This document shows, piece by piece, positions 36,115 to 44,776 of a stretch of 64,000 bases of DNA. The notes below the pieces were generated by a model. It searched no databases. It was not told where the DNA came from and was given only the letters and a program-made list of their open reading frames with translations. Within the stretch, counting starts at the first letter, position 1; each line of letters starts with the position of its first letter. The stretch covers positions 48,363 through 112,362 of the forward strand of contig CASGCS010000020.1 in NCBI GenBank assembly GCA_949300025.1, given 5' to 3'. A program made the position numbers and the translations under genes. This DNA is from an uncultured bacterium. GTDB taxonomy: Bacteria > Bacteroidota > Bacteroidia > Bacteroidales > UBA932.

Positions 36115-37014
36115 TCAAACACTCTGTTGTCCTTCTGCATATTCGCCCAGAATCTCAAACTCCCTGCACAGCGGCATGATGGCGTCTATAGCCTGGATAT
36201 ACCGCGGATAATCCTTGAACAGCAGATTTATATAGAACTGATATTCCCACTCTTTGCCTATGATTGGTATGGACTGGATCATGGAGAGGTTCATGTCGTA
36301 GAAAGAGAGCACCGCCAGCACCTTCGACAGGCTTCCCGACTCGTGCGGCAGGGTAAAGACAATGGAACTTTTGTCTACCCACTGGTTGCTCTCCTTGTGC
36401 GGCGCCTGCAGATTACTGTTTTTCTCCTTGTTGTATAGATAGCGCAGCACCTCCTTGGAGACTTCTCTGTTGGAGAGAATCAGAAACCTGGTAAAGTTGC
36501 GCTTGTTGGTTTCAATGCCTTCCGCAAGAATATTCATTCCGTAGAGTTTGGCAGCTCCGGCCGGGCAGATGGCGGCGTGGTCTTTCAGACGGTTGTCGCT
36601 TATCCATTTGGCGCTTCCGGCCGTATCGTCCTTCTCCACCAGTTTTATCTCGGGAAAACGCTCGAGGAACTCTGCACACTGCATGAGCGCCATGGGGTGG
36701 GAGTTGATTTCCCGTATGTCTTCCATCTTTACCCCCGGAAGCGCCACCAACGAGTGGGAAATACGCAGTTTGTACTCTCCCACAATAGAGAGCCTGTTCT
36801 CCCTTAAAAGACGGTAGTTCTGCAGCAGACTTCCTGCTATTGTGTTTTCTATGGCCATTATGCCCAATATGTCACGGTTGTCTGCAACCATTTTCGCCAG
36901 TTCCTTGAAAGTGTTGCAATCTATGGTCTCTATCTCATCTTCTCCAAAGAAATCCTTGGCTGCAATATAGTGGTTGCATCCTCCGATTCCCTGTATGGCA
37001 ACTTTTTTCTTCAT
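36115..37014 (-). CDS. pheA: Prephenate dehydratase with ACT domain
   Basis: This 299-residue protein has a dehydratase domain (about 1-185, KVAIQGIGGCNHYIA..., NTIAGSLLQNYRLL, KDDTAGSAKW, ETNKRNFTRFLIL) and a C-terminal ACT domain (about 200-290, SIVFTLPHESGSLSKVLAVLSFYDMNLSMI) for Phe feedback. It turns prephenate into phenylpyruvate. The ATG at 37014 is used; the frame extends upstream through the attenuator hairpin, which supports the downstream start. It is the first structural gene after a Phe/Tyr leader peptide. Confidence 0.93.
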   Translation of the reverse strand: MKKKVAIQGIGGCNHYIAAKDFFGEDEIETIDCNTFKELAKMVADNRDILGIMAIENTIAGSLLQNYRLLRENRLSIVGEYKLRISHSLVALPGVKMEDIREINSHPMALMQCAEFLERFPEIKLVEKDDTAGSAKWISDNRLKDHAAICPAGAAKLYGMNILAEGIETNKRNFTRFLILSNREVSKEVLRYLYNKEKNSNLQAPHKESNQWVDKSSIVFTLPHESGSLSKVLAVLSFYDMNLSMIQSIPIIGKEWEYQFYINLLFKDYPRYIQAIDAIMPLCREFEILGEYAEGQQSV

Positions 37015-37040
37015 ATAATCAGTTCCGACAGTTTTAAATT

Positions 37041-37072
37041 GAAAGAGCCCCTGCCCAAACAGGCAGGAGCTC
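37041..37072 (-). terminator. Attenuator hairpin of the pheA operon
   Basis: The RNA forms an 11-bp stem GAGCUCCUGCC/GGCAGGGGCUC (arms 37062-37072 and 37045-37055) with one G-U and a 6-nt loop, then UUUCAAUUU. It lies between the leader peptide and pheA. Its 5' arm can instead pair with GGGCGGGAG (37115-37123), just after the leader stop. Confidence 0.8.
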
Positions 37073-37114
37073 AATATTAACCTTTAAAAATTATATATAT
37101 GACCTACATACAAA

Positions 37115-37123
37115 CTCCCGCCC
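37115..37123 (-). promoter_or_regulatory. Antiterminator segment of the pheA leader
   Basis: GGGCGGGAG directly follows the leader stop codon. It can form 9 pairs (two G-U) with CUCCUGCCU (37061-37069), the 5' arm of the attenuator. A ribosome at the stop would cover it; a ribosome stalled upstream would leave it free. Confidence 0.65.
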
Positions 37124-37183
37124 TTACTTTGTTTTAAAGTAAAAGTAATAATAGAAGAAGTATGTAAATCGTTGTTGACCCAT
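37124..37183 (-). CDS. Phe/Tyr leader peptide of the pheA operon
   Basis: The 19-residue peptide MGQQRFTYFFYYYFYFKTK has five Phe and five Tyr, ten of eleven residues being aromatic from F6 to F16. It ends 110 nt before pheA. This is the hallmark of ribosome-mediated attenuation by charged tRNA-Phe and tRNA-Tyr. A -7 box lies 17-24 nt upstream. Confidence 0.85.
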   Translation of the reverse strand: MGQQRFTYFFYYYFYFKTK

Positions 37184-37199
37184 AACGTTAACTGTAGTG

Positions 37200-37207
37200 C
37201 AAAAATA
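37200..37207 (-). promoter_or_regulatory. -7 box of the pheA operon
   Basis: The minus strand reads TATTTTTG, matching TAnnTTTG, and would place the transcript start about 10 nt before the leader ATG. The -33 element is weak. Confidence 0.5.
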
Positions 37208-37271
37208 AGCAAAAAATTTTTACGCTGTTCATAAATTTGCAGCCGGTATATGATTTTTTAATGAATACTTA

Positions 37272-37279
37272 TAAATTTG
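37272..37279 (+). promoter_or_regulatory. -7 box of the aroB operon
   Basis: TAAATTTG lies 25 nt before the GTG start of aroB. An identical TAAATTTG occurs 40 nt upstream (37232-37239), a possible second start site. Confidence 0.5.
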
Positions 37280-37304
37280 CATATCTTTTAAAGATAGGAT
37301 TATT

Positions 37305-38381
37305 GTGACCAAAATACAGATAAATAAAGATTTAAGTGGTATACGCAGTCTGCTTGGCAAAGATACTTTCGTTATAATGGATAACAATCTGAAACATCTT
37401 TGCGAATATTTCAAGGGATGCCGGATAATAGGAATCGATACCTCGGAGCAGAAAAAGCGTATGGAGAGCGTGCTTCCCATAATAGACCGGCTGCTTGACG
37501 AAGGGGCGGACAGAGGCGCTTTCATTTTGGGCGTGGGTGGCGGAATCACAACCGATATCGCCGGTTTTGTAGCATCTGTCTACAAGCGCGGAGTAAGGTT
37601 CGCCTTTTTGCCGACCACTCTTCTTGCGCAGGCTGACGCCTCAATAGGCGGAAAGAACGGAGTGAATTTTGAGTCTTACAAGAATATTATAGGGACCATT
37701 ACCCAGCCTGAATGGGTATATATTTGTGCAGAGGTGCTCAGAAGTCTGCCTGCGCCGCTCTTCAGGGCGGGGGCGGCCGAGGTGCTGAAGACCTTTATTC
37801 TTTTTGACGGTGAGGCGTACGGCGAGGCTGCCGGGTATTTTGCAGAGTTGAATGATTTTTTCAGGAAGAATGGGACGCTCTGCGACGGTGCCGGGCTGTA
37901 TGGCGAGGAGAGGCTGCAGCGGCTCATTTCCAAATGTGCGATGTACAAGAGCGGTGTAGTGGAGCGCGACGCCTTTGAGAGAGGCGAACGCAGACTGCTG
38001 AATCTCGGCCATACCTTTGCGCATGCAATAGAGAAGGTGTGCGCAGATGGCGGGCGCTATGCTCCGATTATGCATGGCGAGGCGGTAGCCATAGGCATGG
38101 TGCTTGCCGCAAAGGTGGCGGCAAGGCTGCACGGGCTCTCCAATGGCTTTGCAGAGCGTCTGGAGGCCGACTTGCGGCGCGCCGGGCTGCCGGTTGAAGT
38201 GCCATGCAGCTTGAAAGAGGGAACCCCGATAGCAATGGAACTGCTTCTGGACGCCCTCAGGAAAGACAAGAAAGTGGCCGGCGGGGCAATCCATTTCATT
38301 CTGCCCGACGCGCCGCAACAGGTTACAGATAAACTGATACCTTTTAACGAACTGGAGGAAATCTGCCGTGACTTGCGTTAG
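37305..38381 (+). CDS. aroB: 3-dehydroquinate synthase
   Basis: The 358-residue enzyme (GVGGGITTDIAGFVASVYKRG, LPTTLLAQADASIGGKNGVN, GHTFAHAIE, HGEAVAIGM) closes DAHP to 3-dehydroquinate using NAD and a metal. All metal-binding His/Glu motifs are present. The start is a GTG at 37305, since no ATG lies nearby. It overlaps the next gene by 14 nt. Confidence 0.94.
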   Translation: MTKIQINKDLSGIRSLLGKDTFVIMDNNLKHLCEYFKGCRIIGIDTSEQKKRMESVLPIIDRLLDEGADRGAFILGVGGGITTDIAGFVASVYKRGVRFAFLPTTLLAQADASIGGKNGVNFESYKNIIGTITQPEWVYICAEVLRSLPAPLFRAGAAEVLKTFILFDGEAYGEAAGYFAELNDFFRKNGTLCDGAGLYGEERLQRLISKCAMYKSGVVERDAFERGERRLLNLGHTFAHAIEKVCADGGRYAPIMHGEAVAIGMVLAAKVAARLHGLSNGFAERLEADLRRAGLPVEVPCSLKEGTPIAMELLLDALRKDKKVAGGAIHFILPDAPQQVTDKLIPFNELEEICRDLR

Positions 38382-40389
38382 TGTCTGTGAAAAGAGTTTC
38401 GAGGCCTGCAAAGCCATATTGCAGGAGAGCCCCATGGCCGAGATTCGTGCAGACCTGTGCGGTCTGCCGGCAGAGCAGACTGCACGGCTTGTCTCTTCTC
38501 ACGACAATCTCATATTCACATGCAGGGTCGGGCAGACCTCTGTCGGGTATGCGCGTGAACAGATGCTTGCAGCCATCAGCCATGGCGTCAAATATATAGA
38601 TATTGAGATAGAGGCCCCTCTGGAGTATGCGGAGCCGATTGCCCTTTATGCAAAGGAGAGCGGGACGAGGCTCATAATATCCTATCATGATTATGTCGGA
38701 ACTCCTTCTTTTGAAGAGTTGCGGCAGATTGCGCAGGCTTGTCTGAGGCGCGGGGCCGACATAATAAAAATCGTAACCACCGCAAACGATATAGCAGACG
38801 TTACACGCGTAATGAGACTTTACCGCGAATATGATGCCTCGCATCTGGTAGCCTTTGCAATGGGCGTGTGCGGCAAGTTCAGCCGCTATCTCTCTCTTAG
38901 ACTTGGAGCGCCCTACACTTATGTCAGTTATGGCAAAGATGTGAACAACCCCGGTATAGACGGGGCGGAGACCGCTCCGGGACAATATGAGAAGTCTGAA
39001 CTGGAGGCTCTGTCAAGCAGAGAAAGAACAAAACTGGACTATACCTTGCAAAGAACCGAAACGGAAATACCCTGCTCCAAGTCAGTGGCGCAGCGGGCGG
39101 TAATAGCCTCTCTTTATGCAGAGGGTGAAAGCGTGCTTGAAAACTTTGAGCCGTGCAACGACATAAGAGGCGCGGTAGAGAGAGTGGCCGCTCTGGGATG
39201 CAAGGTTTCGTATGGTCCCGAAGGCAGGGTGTCAATAGTCAGCGAAGGGGCGGACAAGGTCTGTGAAAGACTCAGACACAGTCCCTGTTTGTATGAAGAC
39301 GGGACACTGGTGTTCGATATAGGAGAATCGGGATTGCTTACGCGCCTGATGCTGCCTTTCGCGGCCTATCTTGCAAATGGACTGAATGGAGCCCTCTCCA
39401 TAAATATAACAGGCCATGGCTCTGTTTTGGGACGAAACCTGCAGGGAGCAGCAGATGCAGTTGCCTCATTGGGAGTCGATTGCGCGGTAACGCGTGACAG
39501 TGCGGGGAAAGGCGCATATCTGCCCTTTACAATAAGCGGCAGGATAAAGAGGACAGGTTCGGTTGCAATGGACGGCTCGGAGAGTTCCCAGACCGTTTCC
39601 GGCTTGTTGATGATGCTGCCGCTTTTGCCGTACGATACTGAACTTGTCGTGAAGAATCCTGCCAGCCTGCCATATATAGAACTCACGTTAAACGTTTTAA
39701 AACGGTTTTCAATAGAAATAGGGCAAAAGAGAGGTGAAAACGAGATGCTCTTTGCAGTGAAGGGCGGTCAGAAATATGTTCCTGCGGCTCTCTACCTTGA
39801 ATCAGACTGGAGTTCCGCCTCGTTTTTTGCAGTCATCTATGCTGTGGCTTCCATGAAGGAGCGCCGTTCGGGAAAGACCGCATCGCATTACAGGCTGCTG
39901 AACATGCCGCTGGAGAGTTCGCAGGCAGACAAGGCCATACTTGAAATATTGAGGCTGTCGGGGGTTAAATTGAAAATTGAGGAAAGGGGTACCCTGTGCA
40001 ACGTGGAGATAGAGTCTCCTGAAAACTTGAAGGCCTTTGATTTTGATGCGTCAAATGCTCCGGACCTCTTCCCTGTTGCAGCGCTTTATGCAACATTCTG
40101 CGACGGAGTTTCCAGAATAAAGGGGGTCGGACGGCTGTTGCAGAAGGAGAGCAACCGGGCGGAGAGCATTTATGCGGAATATACGGCCTTGGGTGCTGAT
40201 ATGGAGATAGCCGGCGACTGCATGTATGTAAGGGGCGGCGCTCTGCATGGCGGTGCTGTAAACAGTTACAATGACCACAGGATAGCCATGAGTCTTGTTG
40301 CCGCTTCGCTTTTTATCGAGGAGCCGGTAGAGATAGACGATTTGAAGTGTATAGACAAATCATTCCCTTCATTTTTGGAAAAATTGTAA
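38368..40389 (+). CDS. Fused 3-dehydroquinate dehydratase (type I) and EPSP synthase
   Basis: The 673-residue protein has an N-terminal type I dehydroquinase (1-215) with H107 (ISYHDY) and Schiff-base K134 (DIIKIVTT). The EPSP synthase domain (225-673) has K238 and R243 (CSKSVAQRA), DGSESSQTVSGLLMML, ESDWSSASFF, KESNRAESI and NDHRIAM. The usual GNAGT loop reads GESGLLTRL. The two halves catalyse steps 3 and 6 of the shikimate pathway. The GTG start at 38368 has a strong GGAGGAAA ribosome site just upstream. There is no stop or frame change between the domains. Confidence 0.93.
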   Translation: MTCVSVCEKSFEACKAILQESPMAEIRADLCGLPAEQTARLVSSHDNLIFTCRVGQTSVGYAREQMLAAISHGVKYIDIEIEAPLEYAEPIALYAKESGTRLIISYHDYVGTPSFEELRQIAQACLRRGADIIKIVTTANDIADVTRVMRLYREYDASHLVAFAMGVCGKFSRYLSLRLGAPYTYVSYGKDVNNPGIDGAETAPGQYEKSELEALSSRERTKLDYTLQRTETEIPCSKSVAQRAVIASLYAEGESVLENFEPCNDIRGAVERVAALGCKVSYGPEGRVSIVSEGADKVCERLRHSPCLYEDGTLVFDIGESGLLTRLMLPFAAYLANGLNGALSINITGHGSVLGRNLQGAADAVASLGVDCAVTRDSAGKGAYLPFTISGRIKRTGSVAMDGSESSQTVSGLLMMLPLLPYDTELVVKNPASLPYIELTLNVLKRFSIEIGQKRGENEMLFAVKGGQKYVPAALYLESDWSSASFFAVIYAVASMKERRSGKTASHYRLLNMPLESSQADKAILEILRLSGVKLKIEERGTLCNVEIESPENLKAFDFDASNAPDLFPVAALYATFCDGVSRIKGVGRLLQKESNRAESIYAEYTALGADMEIAGDCMYVRGGALHGGAVNSYNDHRIAMSLVAASLFIEEPVEIDDLKCIDKSFPSFLEKL

Positions 40390-40401
40390 TAGAGCAGCGG
40401 T

Positions 40402-41394
40402 ATGAACAGTTACGGAAGAAAATTCAGAATTTCTATTTTCGGCGAGTCTCACGGTGAGGCAATCGGAATCGTAGCAGACGGCATTCCGGCAGGAATCTCT
40501 CTTTGCCGGGCAGACTTCATGAAGGATTTGGAACGGCGCAGAAGCGGTGCCGCAGGCACGACTCCGCGCAGGGAGAGCGACTTGCCTGAAATCGTAAGCG
40601 GAGTATGTGACGGACATACCACGGGAGCCCCGCTTGCCGTACTCTTCAGAAATGAGAACACCCGTTCTTCAGATTACTCCATGTTCCGTGAAATTCCACG
40701 GCCGGGCCATGCTGATTTTGTGGCCGCAGTCAAATATGACGGATATAACGACATACGCGGAGGTGGACACTTCTCGGGCCGGATTACTCTCGCACTGGTT
40801 GCGGCCGGAGTGATTGCAAAAAAAATCCTGGCTCATAATGAAAAGAGCGCAGATATACAGATCAGGGCGGAGATAACGGCTTTGGGAGGCGTGGCAAAAG
40901 AGCGGCAGGCCGAGTGGCAGCCTCTGATAGAGAATGTGTTAAAAGAGGGAGATTCTGTTGGCGGGATTGTAGAGTGCAGTTGTACGAATGTGCCGGCGGG
41001 GCTTGGGGAGCCGTTCTTCGACTCTTTGGAATCGCAGATTTCGCATCTTTTATTTTCAATCCCGGGCGTAAGGGGAGTGGAGTTCGGCGACGGCTTTTCT
41101 GCGGCCGGCATGCGGGGGTCAGAACATAACGACCCGATTTCAGATGCAGAGGGAAGAACAGCCAAAAACGGAGCGGGAGGAATAAACGGCGGAATTACCA
41201 ACGGGAATCCCGTGCTCTTCAGGGTGGCGGTAAAGCCGACATCGAGCATCTCAAGAACTCAGAAGAGTTTTAATTTCAAAAGCGGACAGATAGAAGAGTT
41301 CAATATAAAAGGGCGACACGATGCATGTATCGCCCTCAGGGTTCCTGTCATTGTCGAGGCTGTTGCGGCAATAGCGCTTGCAGACAGCATATAG
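40402..41394 (+). CDS. aroC: Chorismate synthase
   Basis: The 330-residue enzyme has FGESHGEAIGIVADGIPAG, RRRSG..GTTPRRESD, and RPGHADFVA..KY, all needed for FMN binding and for the two active-site His. It makes chorismate from EPSP with reduced FMN. It is slightly shorter than the 350-360 usual. It ends the aroB operon and so joins the FMN-dependent chemistry of the cell. Confidence 0.95.
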   Translation: MNSYGRKFRISIFGESHGEAIGIVADGIPAGISLCRADFMKDLERRRSGAAGTTPRRESDLPEIVSGVCDGHTTGAPLAVLFRNENTRSSDYSMFREIPRPGHADFVAAVKYDGYNDIRGGGHFSGRITLALVAAGVIAKKILAHNEKSADIQIRAEITALGGVAKERQAEWQPLIENVLKEGDSVGGIVECSCTNVPAGLGEPFFDSLESQISHLLFSIPGVRGVEFGDGFSAAGMRGSEHNDPISDAEGRTAKNGAGGINGGITNGNPVLFRVAVKPTSSISRTQKSFNFKSGQIEEFNIKGRHDACIALRVPVIVEAVAAIALADSI

Positions 41395-41400
41395 AGCAGG

Positions 41401-42831
41401 TCAGAACTGACATTCTACATCTTCCAGAAGCGTGTAGAGGTAATCGTCGAATGATCCGCCCGAATCGTCGAGATAACTGCGGGAATTGCACAGAATAACG
41501 GCAGAGACTCCGTTGTAGCCCCTCATCCATATTGCTGCCGTACCGGCCAGGTTTCCGCTGTGGTATGAAGCCCAGTTGCTGAATACGGTATGGTTAAGCC
41601 TCCAGCCGAGCGCATAGTGTTCGTACGACTTGCTTGGCTTGTACATTATGTCAAGTGTCTCTTTCTTGAGAATGTCTGGCACCTTCGTGCCGTAGTCTAT
41701 ATGGGCCATAAGTCGCATGAGCGCAGGGGCAGAAGCTATGATTCCTCCGGCAGCCTTTATCATCTCCATGTCGTTGCCGTAACCGTTGGTACCCTCCTGA
41801 GAATAGTAGATGCATTCGTTCTCCCTTCTATGGGTCTTGTCGCCGCCTACATATATCTCCGTTACCCCGGCCTTGGAGAGTACATCTTCCTTAAGGTAAC
41901 TTTCAAAATCCTTTCCGGAGACTTTCTCCACCACTTTCCCAAGCATTCCGAACCCCAGGTTATAGTAGTCGTAAACATTTCCGGGAGTATGTGACTGTGG
42001 AACATTGGCCAAAACGTATGAGATAATCTCTTCCAGCGGTTTGCCGTCGTAGTTGGGGTCGGCGGTAAACATGGGGTCTATCGGGTCGCTGGACCATCCG
42101 CTGTTATGTTCCAGAAGATTCTGGATGGTGACCTTTTTCGCGCTTTGGGGCATCTGTGTGCCGAATTCCTCCTCAAGAATTCCGCCTTCACCGAAAACAT
42201 GGTCTGAAAGATTCAGCCGGCCCTCCTCTACAAGTGTCATTATGCAGAGCGCGGTCTGCTGTTTGGATACGCTGCCCAGTCTGAAAAGGTGGTCTGCGGT
42301 GGTGAGCTCCTTTGCCTGCTGGTCTGCAAATCCATATCCGTAGGAATAGACAATTTCCTCATCCTTGCTTACGGCAACTGAGATTCCCGGAATCGAGTAT
42401 TTCAGCATGAAGTTGTATACAAGCCTGTCTACCTTTTCTATTCCTTTTTTGCACAATACATGGTAGACTTTTGTTGAACCGTTCTCGCCGGTTACCGTAA
42501 GTTCCACCCTGTCTGAAAAATCTATTGCGGTAGAGTTGTCTGTAACGGGAGAGCCGTTATAGGTGACTATGGCGTTCTGGTCTACCTTGAATGAAGGACG
42601 CAACGAGGTGATGTCTGCATCTTCGTCTACTGTAATGAAAATTACATAGTCTGAACCAAGCATCCCTATACGGCCTGTAGCTGTTTTTGAAATAGAGGTG
42701 TTGCCCTCTTCCGTAAATGAGAACGACGACATCGTACTGCCGCCGGCAGGTGTCGGCTTGTCTCCGCCGTTGTCTTTGGAACACCCTGCAAAAAGTATCC
42801 CGACAAGTAAAAATAGAAACAGTCTTTTCAT
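41401..42831 (-). CDS. Serine hydrolase lipoprotein with N-terminal DUF5018-like domain
   Basis: The 476-residue lipoprotein (signal ending GILFAGC) has a beta-sandwich domain (about 28-130; FSFTEEGN..., VDEDADITSLRPSF, VTGENGSTKVYHV) like the DUF5018 family and a beta-lactamase-fold serine hydrolase domain (about 135-476). SxxK is SVSK and YxN is YYN in VYDYYNLGFG. The ATG at 42831 gives the lipoprotein signal. It may be an esterase or D-peptidase at the cell surface. Confidence 0.82.
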   Translation of the reverse strand: MKRLFLFLLVGILFAGCSKDNGGDKPTPAGGSTMSSFSFTEEGNTSISKTATGRIGMLGSDYVIFITVDEDADITSLRPSFKVDQNAIVTYNGSPVTDNSTAIDFSDRVELTVTGENGSTKVYHVLCKKGIEKVDRLVYNFMLKYSIPGISVAVSKDEEIVYSYGYGFADQQAKELTTADHLFRLGSVSKQQTALCIMTLVEEGRLNLSDHVFGEGGILEEEFGTQMPQSAKKVTIQNLLEHNSGWSSDPIDPMFTADPNYDGKPLEEIISYVLANVPQSHTPGNVYDYYNLGFGMLGKVVEKVSGKDFESYLKEDVLSKAGVTEIYVGGDKTHRRENECIYYSQEGTNGYGNDMEMIKAAGGIIASAPALMRLMAHIDYGTKVPDILKKETLDIMYKPSKSYEHYALGWRLNHTVFSNWASYHSGNLAGTAAIWMRGYNGVSAVILCNSRSYLDDSGGSFDDYLYTLLEDVECQF

Positions 42832-42879
42832 AGATTGAATTTTAAAAAACGATACGCAAGTTATAAATATTTTTTTGAT

Positions 42880-42887
42880 TAAATTTG
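42880..42887 (+). promoter_or_regulatory. -7 box of the metallo-hydrolase/ftcD unit
   Basis: TAAATTTG fits the consensus. The predicted transcript start near 42894 argues for the ATG at 42923 rather than the nearer starts. Confidence 0.5.
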
Positions 42888-42922
42888 TAGATGTCGCAAT
42901 GTTTAACCCAATTTTTTCGCTC

Positions 42923-43678
42923 ATGAATAATCGTAACAAGCAAATTTCGTTTGAAACACCTGTTGGAACGGTCAAGGTAGAGCATCTCGCCCATTTCTCG
43001 CTCTATCTCGAATGGAACGGAATCAGGATTTATGTAGACCCGTACGGAGATCTGTTCGACTTTTCAGATATGCCCAAGGCAGATTTGATTCTTCTCACAC
43101 ATGCCCATACAGACCATTATGACTGCAAAGCCATTGCCTGCATAGCGGTTCCGCAAACAGAGTTCGTTGTAAGCAAAGCCGTAGGATGGTGTCTCAACGG
43201 GGATTTTTCAAAGGCAGACTCTTCCATGAACCAGGTAAACATGTATGATGAGATTCCCTTTACAAAAGAGTGCCGTGTAACGGTGCTTGAAAACGGTGAG
43301 CAAGCAGTTGTCAAAGGCATAGGCATAACGGCAACCGCTGCGTACAATATCGAAAATTTCAGGGAGAACGGAAAGCCGTTTCATATCAAGGGAGAAGGCA
43401 ACGGCTATCTTCTCGATTTCGGGGGTTTCAAGATTTATGTTGCCGGAGATACTGAACTGATTCCCGAAATGGAGAGATTGAAGGGGGCTGACATCCTCTT
43501 CCTGCCTAAAAACACGCCTTTTACATTTTCCGATGAAAAATTCATAGAGGCGGCAAATTATCTCTCTCCCAAGAATCTCTTTCCGGTGCACTACTTTGAG
43601 ATGGACAGCAGAAAACTCAGAGACGGCATTTCAAGTGAAATAAATCTCTATATAGACGGGGCTCTCGTTCGCAAATGA
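42923..43678 (+). CDS. MBL-fold metal-dependent hydrolase (UPF0173-like)
   Basis: The 251-residue protein has the metallo-beta-lactamase motif THAHTDHYD, then GDTE and a late His (PVHYFEMD). It resembles the UlaG/UPF0173 group, which act on phosphoester or lactone bonds. Substrate is unknown. The stop overlaps the ATG of ftcD (ATGA), so the two are made together. Confidence 0.8.
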   Translation: MNNRNKQISFETPVGTVKVEHLAHFSLYLEWNGIRIYVDPYGDLFDFSDMPKADLILLTHAHTDHYDCKAIACIAVPQTEFVVSKAVGWCLNGDFSKADSSMNQVNMYDEIPFTKECRVTVLENGEQAVVKGIGITATAAYNIENFRENGKPFHIKGEGNGYLLDFGGFKIYVAGDTELIPEMERLKGADILFLPKNTPFTFSDEKFIEAANYLSPKNLFPVHYFEMDSRKLRDGISSEINLYIDGALVRK

Positions 43679-44694
43679 CAGACAGGATTATAGAATGTGT
43701 TCCCAATTTCAGCGAGGGGCGTGACGCAGCCATTATCGGAGAGATTGTGCAGGCAATTACCTCCGTGGAGGGAGTCAGGCTGCTGAATGTGGATTCCGGC
43801 GAGGCGGCCAATAGAACGGTAATCACTTTTGCCGGTGAACCGGAAAGGGTTGCGGAGGCGGCCTATCGTTCCATCATCAAGGCTTCGGAAGTTATAGACA
43901 TGAGCCGCCACAGCGGGGAACACCCGCGAATTGGCGCGACAGATGTCTGTCCACTGGTGCCGGTTTGCGGAGTTACAATGGAGGAGTGCGTTGAATATGC
44001 ACGCGCTCTTGCAAGGAGAGTGGGGGAGAGCGGCATCCCAGTCTACTGTTATGAAAATGCTGCATTTTTTCCCGAGCGCAGGAATCTTGCGGCATGCAGG
44101 TCGGGTGAATATGAAGGGATAAGAAAAAAAATTGCCGACAAGAGTTGGAAACCCGATTTCGGCCCCTCGGAATACAATGAAAAGGTAAGACGCAGCGGTA
44201 TTTCGGTAATAGGTGCCAGGAAATATCTTGTTGCCATAAATTTCAATCTTGATACGGATTCAGCAGTGATTGCATCTGAAATTGCAAAGGATGTGCGTGA
44301 AAAGGGGAGGAAAATAGTGGAGAACGGCTGCGAGCGGTGGCAGAGAGGAACTCTTAAGGGTTGTAAGGCGATAGGCTGGTACATAAAGGAGTATGGAATC
44401 GCGCAGGTGTCGATGAATGTTACAGATATAGACCTCACTCCTGTTCATGCCGCGTATGAAGAGGTCTGCAGATGTGCCTGCAACAGGGGTGTGCGGGTGA
44501 CAGGTTCCGAACTCATAGGGCTTGTTCCCGGGAGGGTGTTGCTGGAAGCCGGAAATTTCTATGCGGCAAGAGATGCCGGTGTTGCAGCGGGCATGAGTGA
44601 TGACGAACTTATGGAACTTGCCGTGAAATCATTGGGACTTGCAGATCTCAAGCCCTTTGATTATAAAAAAAGGGTGATAGAGCGTTTGTTGTGA
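43675..44694 (+). CDS. ftcD: Glutamate formimidoyltransferase
   Basis: The 339-residue protein is the N-terminal formiminotransferase module of FTCD (ECVPNFSEGRD, DSGEAANRTVITFAG, HPRIGATDVCPLVP). It moves the formimino group from formiminoglutamate to tetrahydrofolate, the last step of one histidine route. No cyclodeaminase domain and no hutI/hutH/hutU gene are adjacent. It may feed one-carbon units to metF/metH. Confidence 0.92.
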   Translation: MTDRIIECVPNFSEGRDAAIIGEIVQAITSVEGVRLLNVDSGEAANRTVITFAGEPERVAEAAYRSIIKASEVIDMSRHSGEHPRIGATDVCPLVPVCGVTMEECVEYARALARRVGESGIPVYCYENAAFFPERRNLAACRSGEYEGIRKKIADKSWKPDFGPSEYNEKVRRSGISVIGARKYLVAINFNLDTDSAVIASEIAKDVREKGRKIVENGCERWQRGTLKGCKAIGWYIKEYGIAQVSMNVTDIDLTPVHAAYEEVCRCACNRGVRVTGSELIGLVPGRVLLEAGNFYAARDAGVAAGMSDDELMELAVKSLGLADLKPFDYKKRVIERLL

Positions 44695-44723
44695 ATATCC
44701 CTGTTGATGCAGCGGAATTAAAA

Positions 44724-44752
44724 AAAGTTGCCGGTCATCCGCCGGCAACTTT
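44724..44752. terminator. Bidirectional terminator between ftcD and nifJ
   Basis: A perfect 11-bp stem AAAGTTGCCGG/CCGGCAACTTT is followed on the minus strand by seven T, ending nifJ, and can also stop ftcD transcripts. Confidence 0.85.
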
Positions 44753-44776
44753 CATATTTGATTCATCGGAAGGAGA

